A stretch of DNA of 64,000 bases. Source: Neoarius graeffei. Taxonomy: Eukaryota; Chordata; Actinopteri; Siluriformes; Ariidae. Shown here in pieces: positions 57,308 through 64,000 of this stretch (its first letter is position 1; each line of letters begins with the position of its first letter). Below the pieces are notes generated by a model. That model was given only the letters and a program-made list of their open reading frames with translations, made no database searches and had not been told where the DNA came from. The position numbers and the translations under genes were made by a program. The DNA is taken from assembly GCF_027579695.1 (NCBI RefSeq), contig NC_083587.1, positions 53,206,021 to 53,270,020 of the forward strand, in the 5' to 3' direction.

Positions 57308-58075
57308 GTTAAGTTCAGTGTTTTTTTGTTTGTTTGGTTTGTTTGTTTTTTTGTGCCTGATCTTGTAAACCCCTCGTACACATGAATAGTCAGTGCCCCC
57401 AAAATGCACTGTTGCTTTGGCGTTGTGTAAGCACTGTAAGTCAAAATGCATAGACTTTTTTATTATTTTTTTAGTGCCTGAGGTCCTGGGGAAGTGGAAT
57501 CTTAAAGGGCTGATGACACGAACATGACTCTATGCAATTTCTTAAATAAACTATACAACATGGCAAACATGTTAGATTTCTGTTATAATTACGTGAAAAG
57601 AAGCTGTTGTTACGCAAATATCCAACTTTTAATTGCACAGCGCGAGAAAACCGGGTCCGTGGCTCGCGGCCATGTTGTGACGTCAGCGGGAGAACACGCT
57701 GCGGTTCACTGGCTGTTCTACTCTGGTTCTACTCAATGGAAATGGTGCATGAAAACGCCGGTGAACTCTCTAGTGCTAGCTCTTCCTCTTCTGGGAGTCT
57801 AGAATTGTGTTGATCTCTTCCGAATAGAATCTATGATAGCCTACCCTCTTTACCCTTTGCCTCTCGTTGCTCGGCGGCAGTTACATGAAAGCCGCAAGCT
57901 TTCACAAGCAAATACATGACTGATATCACGCCGACTTTATGATTACATTTATGATTATCATGTAGAATCTATAGCTCTACGTACCTTTATCTTATGTCGT
58001 TTCACGACACGTTCTGACAGGAGGACTGTCTTTGGATCCGGCATAGCTACTAGTAGACCCCCTCCGGAATACTGG

Positions 58076-58285
58076 CAGTGTTGCCAGATTGGGATTTTTC
58101 CCGCCCAGTTGAGCGGTTTCAATTGCATTTTGGTGGGTTTTGAACATATTTTGGGCTGGAAAACTTCAGCAGTATCTGGCAACACATACTGCTGACGTTT
58201 TCCAGCCCAAAATATGTTCAAAACCCACCAAAATGCACTTGAAACCGCTCAACTGGGCAGGAAAAATCCCAATCTGGCAACACTG
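58076..58285. repeat. Palindromic MITE
   Basis: CAGTGTTGCCAGATTGGGAT and its complement end two ~95-bp arms around a small asymmetric centre. Confidence 0.92.
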
Positions 58286-58549
58286 CGTAGGCACTGCTGA
58301 TGGTAACACACGTTTGTGCTGAACTGAACACCCAAGAGATTCTTTTAAGCTGGGAAGGGTGTCAAAACAATCCAAATCGAAGTGTTCAGAGCACAGGACG
58401 GATGTTGGTGAGGGCTCCCACTTGTCACGAGTGCGCCTGACTTGCTTCACCCACTTCGCATGCAGCTCGGGATCTCTGGGAAACTTGAATAAACTTACCC
58501 CATCCTTGTAGGTTTTGGAGCAAAAGCCGGCAACACAACGCGAAGGCAT
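58286..58549 (-). pseudogene. THAP domain exon, complete domain
   Basis: MPSRCVAGFCSKTYKDGVSL; FKFPRDPELHAKWVKQV; WEPSPTSVLCSEHFDLDCF; and SAVPT. This has the full C-x(4)-C...C-x2-H zinc ligands, the FP, W and the AVPT box that ends THAP domains. A MITE begins immediately after AVPT, so the downstream protein is lost. Confidence 0.85.
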
Positions 58550-59396
58550 AATAACTAATATATATAATGTATAATAATAATACTAATAATGACAAACTGA
58601 ACACCTGTCGCATCAACAACAAACTGGTAAGTTAGGAGGAAGGTTCTTTCGCTGACGTCATATAGCTCCTCCTCCTCCTTCGTCTCCTGGGTGCTGCAGC
58701 CCCGTCAAATTTGCCCAAATAGCCACGTTTTTTATCATAACTTGTAAAATAGGTGCCTTCGTGAATTAATATATGGATCATCGGGAATTACTTTTTATGT
58801 TATAAAACATCGCCAAAGATGTCAAAAACGTCTCATCAGCCCTTTAAGAGATGTTTTAATGTTTGAATGTTGAAATGGGAAAAAAAAAATAAACTTGTTG
58901 CAGTGCTACACGTGTCGTCAACTTGATTCAAGATAGTCTCTGGTCTCATATCTAGAGTATTTTACTAATTACAGGTCACAAAAGGAGAATCTTTTAAGCT
59001 AGCAATGCTTAGTTGTAGAATTTAACAATCCTAATATTAGTATATTTATCTTAAATTCAGTTTTTACTGCTAAGACTTTGTCATGAATTTAAGTGAAATA
59101 CCCTTAAAATGAAATAAATAAAAATGACTTGAATGGCTAAATGTAAGAAGTACGATCTTGTTATAAGAACTATTTTGATTATTTTGAGTTAATCAGAGCT
59201 CGCATAATAAGTTCCCCAATCTTATTTTGGAATTATTTCATCTAAAAACAGGTTCAATTTTTCATCTTACTTTAAGAAATCTTACCAAGTCAAATTTGAC
59301 TAGTTCCATTGGCAGATTTTTTTCACCTGATTCAAGCAAATATGCTTTGTTTTAATCTTTTATTTCTTATTTTTGAAAGGCCATTTCTTTGCAGTG

Positions 59397-60343
59397 CGTG
59401 CTCAGTAAGTAAAGCCGAAGACTTCACTCCCTTTCTGTGAATCTTTATAAAAGACTGATCAACTTTATGAACAGTAAAGTCAAACATCTTGCTGCCGTGT
59501 TGAGGCGAAAAAGCAAAGTTCAGGCTGATGGCGAGATCGTGAAAGAAGCAGGTCTGAGGAACTACTCTACAGAGCTGGTAGAGATCAGAGGTCAAGGGTC
59601 ACAGGTCGTTGATGGGATACTGAGTGAGGATGGAAGGACGTTTGGGACTGAATAGAAGACAAAGGATCAAATTTAGAGGAGGGACAAAACAAGACAGCAA
59701 AATGACAAGAAAAGAGAGAGACACGGGGAAAAAGAGTGCAAGAGAAAGAAAAAGGAGAACAAAAAAAGATGTCCTCCTTTAAAATAATAATGTAAAAAAA
59801 CGTCTGTGAAAAGTGAAGAATGCTAACACTTGAAGGAACAAAATCACCATGGTTATGAGACCACCTCATGGAACTTATGTATTCTGTTTGTTTATTTATG
59901 GACGAGATACTGGGAGTCTCTTCCTGTTATTTCGTTACACTATTTGTTTTGGCAGCAATATAATAAAGCACTGTTAAATATGACTGGTGGGAGAGGACAA
60001 GAGGCAGAAGTAGAAGGAAAGGAAAATAAAGTCAGTGTGAAACTAGAAGGGCACTCGAAGAGCGCAGACCTCCACCAAGGACAACAGTCGACTCGTCCAT
60101 TCTACACAAATCTGCAACCGCAACCACTTTATACATCTGGATATAGTTCCAAAATTATAACAATTACATGCCCTTGTGTGTAATCCAGAGGATTACCACT
60201 ACCCGTGAACGTGGATTGTGATAGAGTAATCGTATTTCTACATTCGCTGTTTTATCACTGTTGAACTTTACTGCTGGAGTTTACAATGTAGAGCGCTGTT
60301 GAGCACAGACACCCTCCACAACATTCAAAGTCCTTCCCATGCC
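59397..60343. other. Unassigned sequence
   Basis: Open plus-strand frame at 59437-59655 (MNLYKRLINFMNSKVKH) and 59830-60183 are not recognised; low codon-quality evidence. No transposon ends were found. Confidence 0.35.
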
Positions 60344-60394
60344 AGGACCTGGTCTTCCCAGGCTGTCTCCTGACCCAGTATTAACCAGGCCCTT
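60344..60394 (-). pseudogene. 5S rRNA-derived fragment
   Basis: Minus strand reads GGGCCTGGTTAATACTGGGT, GAGACAGCCTGGGAAGACCA: the 3' half of vertebrate 5S rRNA with changes. Likely a remnant of a 5S-headed SINE (SINE3), not a working 5S gene. Confidence 0.5.
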
Positions 60395-61280
60395 AAGGCA
60401 CATTGGGTGGCGCCAATCTCCGCTTCTACTGTATAGCCCTTGGCCTCTCTATACAGCTCGGGTTACAGTAGGGGGCTAGTCAGGTTCTTCCTTGGCCCGT
60501 ACCACACCCTTCCACCAAGTCTCATAGAAATTGGGTTAGTAGGCTTTGCGTAATCCTGTTTACAGCCAGACAAACAAACCGTATCCAAGGTGTCTACAGG
60601 TTTGTCCAAGTTAAATTTAAGACTTTTTCATACCATGTTCCAAAAAATAATTAAGACCAAATCTAAAGTCACGCAAAAATGTACTCTTTTGAAAAAAAAA
60701 AAAGGATAGGATAAACTTGTAACTATGTGACAATCAGAATGCAGTCATAATGTTTGAATCCAATGTAACAATGTGAAAATGTGAATGAAGTCACATACAC
60801 AATCCAATGCAACAGTTTTTTTTTAATTATTATTTTCTCTGCTTGGGGAGTCACATTGTAAGCAGAATTGTTCAGTTCCATCGTTGGTTAAACAACAATG
60901 CAGAAAACAACAGTTAAACAATGTGAATGAAACTTCAGCTCACTCACTTGAAAGGTATGCTCACTTGCACTTCTTAAAACACTTGGAACGATACGCGCAC
61001 ACAAACAATACTATTCTCTCACATGCACGCAATAGAATATATTCTCTCTCACACACACACACAATATTCTCTTACATCTCGCAGATCTATCCTCTTCTTC
61101 ACGACCGTTAGTGGTGGCAGCGCTGAAGTTGGATATTTGAGGCTGATGCTCGCGGCCTTTAGCAAAAGCAACGTGCTTGGCGCTCTTCATATGAGAGTCC
61201 ACCGCTCTTATCCCCATAGTGCCCAACTTAAAAGTCTTATGGCATGCTACACAGTATGCCTCGTTGGCATCTTTGGCTAC

Positions 61281-62643
61281 TAGAGCCCTGCACTCCCGCG
61301 GGAGTCCCGCGGGACCCGCCGCAAAGCAGTGCGGCGTGGGACAAATTTTGAAAGCTCATTGCGGGCGCGGGCGGGACCGGAAGTGCACATATGCGCACGC
61401 AGGCGGGAGCGGGAGTGCACATATGCGGCATGGGTGGGAGCGGTGATAAGCTGCAGTCCCGCTAACTAAAAACGTGCTTGAAATAAAATGTATAAATTAT
61501 TAATTTATGTCTATCATATATAATTTATTTTATTTGGCATTAATAAAAACATTTTAAGATGCCTAAATTTGCAGAGAAAGTCAGATTGCCAGATTGAGTG
61601 AGAAATGGCATCTTAAACTTGCCATTCATCACCCTAAGGGAAAATTCTTTGATCATTCTAATGACTCGCAGCTCACACCCAGCTAGCAAGAGAACCATGA
61701 GTGAATTGATTTACTTGTTGCGTTAGTCTACAACTCTAATCAGAGAGACAGGTTACACAGTGACGGTAGGCTTGACTCAATGCGATCCCAGAAATCCTTC
61801 CTGTAATATGCAAATTTGGCTGTCCAATCAGAGGCGGCCAAATTTGCATATTACAGGAAGGATTTCTTGTGATGACCTGGAGACTTGTCCAGGATGTACC
61901 CCGCCTTTCGCCCATAGTCAGCTGGGATAGGCTCCAGCTTGCCTGCGACCCTGTAGAAGGATAAAGCGGCTAGAGATGATGAGATGAGATGAGATGAGAT
62001 GAGATGAGGAAGGATTTCTGGGATAGCATTGAGTCAAGCCTACCGTCACTGTGTAACATGTCTCTCTGATTAAAGTTGTAGACTAACGCAAGCAGTAAAT
62101 CAATTCATTTCTTTTGCTAGCTCTGCTTTGCAATAAAACAAACAAACAAAAAAAAAACCACTGGTACAAAGCAAGCCCATTCACTCTTTTATGCTGACCA
62201 GAAAATTACAATGGTTTCTCATGTGATAAAAATGTGTGATTTGCGATTAAATATTTTAATCATTTGATAGCACTAATTATTATTATTAGAGATACTACAT
62301 GCTGAATTCAGAAACAAGGTAAACAGTAACAAACGTGAGCTGTAGATATTTATGCTCAAATCCACTCAAAGTAGGGGGCGGGGCACCATCACGCTGTGTC
62401 AAGACAAGAACTTTCCTGAGAAATAACGCGAACGTCTGCATCATACGGGATTCGCGGGCGGGAGCGGGACAAAATATGGCAGGCGCGGGCAGGAGCGGGA
62501 CTGAAAATCATAATTTTTTTGTGGGCGCGAGCAGGAGCGGGACTGAAAATCATAATTCTTTGCGGGCGCGGGCAGGAGTGGGACTGCACAATGCGGGCGC
62601 GGGCGGGAGCGGGACTGAAAAATCCGACCCGCGCAGACCTCTA
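61281..62643. mobile_element. Non-autonomous hAT with palindrome and GC minisatellite
   Basis: Ends TAGAGCCCTGC and (reverse) TAGAGGTCTGC, exact 8-bp duplication TTGGCTAC (61273-61280, 62644-62651). Inside both ends lie GCGGGCGGGAGCGGGA units. A ~105-bp palindrome (about 61722-61828 with 61847-62092) is interrupted by a SINE fragment. Confidence 0.92.
61871..62008 (+). mobile_element. V-SINE tail fragment
   Basis: Only the last ~135 bp of a V-SINE, starting at GTGATGACCTGGAGACTTG; AAGGATTTCT lies on both sides, so it was inserted already 5'-truncated. Confidence 0.85.
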
Positions 62644-62990
62644 TTGGCTACATCTTGCAGCCAGTTATCATTAAATTTACATTTACCCATTGTGGCTCGG
62701 ACTGCCCTCCATCAACAGATCAGGCACTGAGTGGTTGTCAAGCACGCGTGTGTCTAGCAACCGGTGGATTCGGAGCCTGCGCGGTATAATTGTGAGCATC
62801 AAAAACGATTAAACTTTTTCCCCATCCAAAGTGTACCACATTTTAACGATATGACTGAGTAAAAACTCCATAAATTTAAGATTGAAAATTTAAGACCACG
62901 GGGTTTGAAATTTAAGACAATTTAAGACTTTTTAATGCCCTTATTTTAGGAAAATTCAATTTAAGACTTTTTAAGGACCTGCGGCCACGC

Positions 62991-63388
62991 TGGTATCAGA
63001 AACATCACCTCCTTGACAGACGTAACAATCAAAGAAAAAGAGAGAAAAAAAGATCGGAACCGATAGAAAGGAATAGATGGAAAGATTAAAGCAAAGGACA
63101 GAATGGGAGAGCAAAAGACAATAAAGAGGAACTGAGAGAAATACAAAAACAACTTCACAGCACTTCCCCAAGTGTTTATCCTCTTATACACCTCAGCAAT
63201 TTGCCAACAATTCTCATTTTATTTATGATTAAAATACGACATCCTACTTTTTATCCATTTATAAGTCACATAAACAAGTTATCACTTATGTTATAAAGCT
63301 ATATTTATTCACAAAGCCCTCCATCTTGAAGAAATGTTGGAAAACACTGAAAACAAAAAGTAACATTGACTTCTGACTGTAACAAATA
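62991..63388. other. Unassigned sequence
   Basis: A-rich purine stretch at 63027-63140, no ORF of note on either strand beyond low-complexity frames. Confidence 0.4.
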
Positions 63389-63667
63389 CCCATTTTTGAC
63401 CAACAGGGAACGGGTTCCTGAACCGGTTCTGTGTAAGATTCTTTGAACCTTGGTGCCAAATAGTGAACCAGGCCATGTTTTCACCAGTTTTGAGCAGAAA
63501 CATTGGAATCAAGGATGTATCATGAACGGAGGGTGTTGCACAAATCACAACAGGAGTAAAATGTAGTCGCAAGATGGCAATTTATTTTTGGTCAAAATGC
63601 TCTGAACGGTTCAAAATCTGGTGCACGAACCAGAACAGAACCCATTCCCTGTTGGTGGAAAAGGGGT
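63389..63667. mobile_element. Small TIR MITE
   Basis: CCAACAGGGAACGGGTTC and GAACCCATTCCCTGTTGG form the inverted ends; a second GAACCGGTTC palindrome lies inside. Confidence 0.7.
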
Positions 63668-63737
63668 GAAAGTGCTGATACTGGAGACTCCTTCAAAAAA
63701 AAAAAAAAATGCACAGAAACCTATAATATGGATTTAA

Positions 63738-64000
63738 AGGAGAACTGAAGGCAAATTTTTTTAAATCATTAAAATTCTATTTCTCATTATATCGGAATGC
63801 ATTTTTGATCGCTATTTTGTCGCTGCTATAGCAAGTTATGAGTGTTTGAAATATGCTACATAATATAATCAGTCCATATGTCAAAGCGATGGCCGTAAAC
63901 GAGATTCGTTGAGACCTGTGCGAGACATCGTAGGACGGAAGTAAAACGTACAGCGGAAATCAAAGCGACCGACATCTGCCAACGTTGTCAAAAGACGCGC
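63738..64000. mobile_element. TTAA MITE, family 2, copy 2 (cut by window end)
   Basis: TTAA at 63734-63737, then AGGAGAACTGAAGGC. The rest is the reverse complement of the right half of 19497-20155. Confidence 0.85.

Larger units (their letters stand above)
57506..58843 (-). mobile_element. TTAA element with THAP exon (Kolobok-like)
   Basis: TTAA at 57502-57505 and 58844-58847; ends AGGGCTGATGA and TCATCAGCCCT. TTAA duplication, AGGG ends and a THAP exon together point to Kolobok (inference). The rest of the transposase is missing. Confidence 0.82.
55422..59396. mobile_element. Large TIR repeat, interrupted twice
   Basis: Ends CACTGCAAAAAATAAAAATC and (reverse) CACTGCAAAGAAATGGCC, with further matching sequence inward (GACTTG, AGATTTC). 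About 1.35 kb without the nested hAT and TTAA elements. No duplication is clear. Confidence 0.6.
61011..62690 (-). pseudogene. Transposon zinc-finger exon split by hAT
   Basis: Starts at 62690 (MGKCKFNDNWLQDVA), is broken by 61281-62643, and resumes in the same frame at 61272 with KDANEAYCVACHKTFKLGTM and VDSHMKSAKH: a C-x2-C...H-x(5)-H BED/C2H2-like finger. It ends near ATTNGREEEDR. Removing the insertion and one duplication copy leaves the frame unbroken. Confidence 0.7.
60590..62990 (-). mobile_element. Zinc-finger DNA transposon, interrupted
   Basis: The right end (minus) CAGGTCCTTAAAAAGTCTTA and the left CTACAGGTTTGTCCAAG with AAATTTAAGACTTTTT share a fish repeat signature. Exact ends are not fixed. 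It contains a zinc-finger first exon split by a hAT element. Confidence 0.6.

Noticed and set aside
59461-59655. Plus-strand frame MNSKVKHLAAVLRRKSKVQ that faintly resembles the Nkd N-terminus (MGK..SKHAA..RRES)
   Set aside because: It lies on the strand opposite to nkd2 and lacks the MGK myristoylation start, so it cannot be the missing nkd2 exon; resemblance taken as chance.

Overview
This is a vertebrate nuclear genomic window, almost certainly from a teleost fish. The clues are ten full or nearly full copies of a tRNA-derived V-SINE of the Mermaid/DANA type, several Tc1 families, L2-type LINE pieces, abundant hAT, Harbinger and TTAA-type DNA transposons, and long CA, GA and TA microsatellites. 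The SINE type is known from catfishes, cyprinids and other teleosts, so I do not name a species. There are no operons, rRNA operons or prokaryotic features.

Two spliced host-type genes can be built, both on the minus strand. The first (22084-33973, 8 exons) has splice phases that agree throughout. It predicts a 404-residue protein with a Tyr/Pro/His-rich N-terminus, two Trp-acidic motifs, an acidic/basic charged linker and one C-terminal RRM that resembles RRM4 of cytoplasmic poly(A)-binding proteins. I do not recognise it as a named gene. The second (37531-52499, 7 exons, 362 residues, 5' end missing) is naked cuticle homolog 2 (nkd2), with the EF-hand/EFX region and the His-rich C-terminal tail.

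The rest is layered transposable elements. 0-5 kb: a TTAA MITE, a LINE relic, a Harbinger-like element and SINEs. 5.6-7.3 kb: a Tc1 element with an intact 340-aa DD34E transposase, inserted in a SINE. 9.2-13.4 kb: one L2 LINE cut by a SINE, a solo LTR and a Harbinger element. 14.8-19.2 kb: a THAP-exon DNA element hit by an inverted (twin-primed) LINE and a SINE. 20.4-21.9 kb: a Tc1-type element holding a Harbinger-like element. 23.3-27.1 kb: a small LTR retrotransposon with two LTRs, a broken gag and a large Ser/Pro/Glu repeat region, inserted in a TIR repeat within intron 6 of the RRM gene. 35-40 kb: three more Tc1 relics. 49.4-52.4 kb: a nest of four DNA elements. 55.4-59.4 kb: a hAT MITE and a TTAA/THAP (Kolobok-like) element inside a larger TIR repeat. 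60.6-63 kb: a zinc-finger transposon split by a hAT element with an exact 8-bp target duplication.

Most element boundaries rest on target-site duplications and terminal inverted repeats read directly from the sequence. Gene models rest on splice sites, phase agreement and recognisable domains. Superfamily names are inferences from TIR, duplication length and coding fragments.
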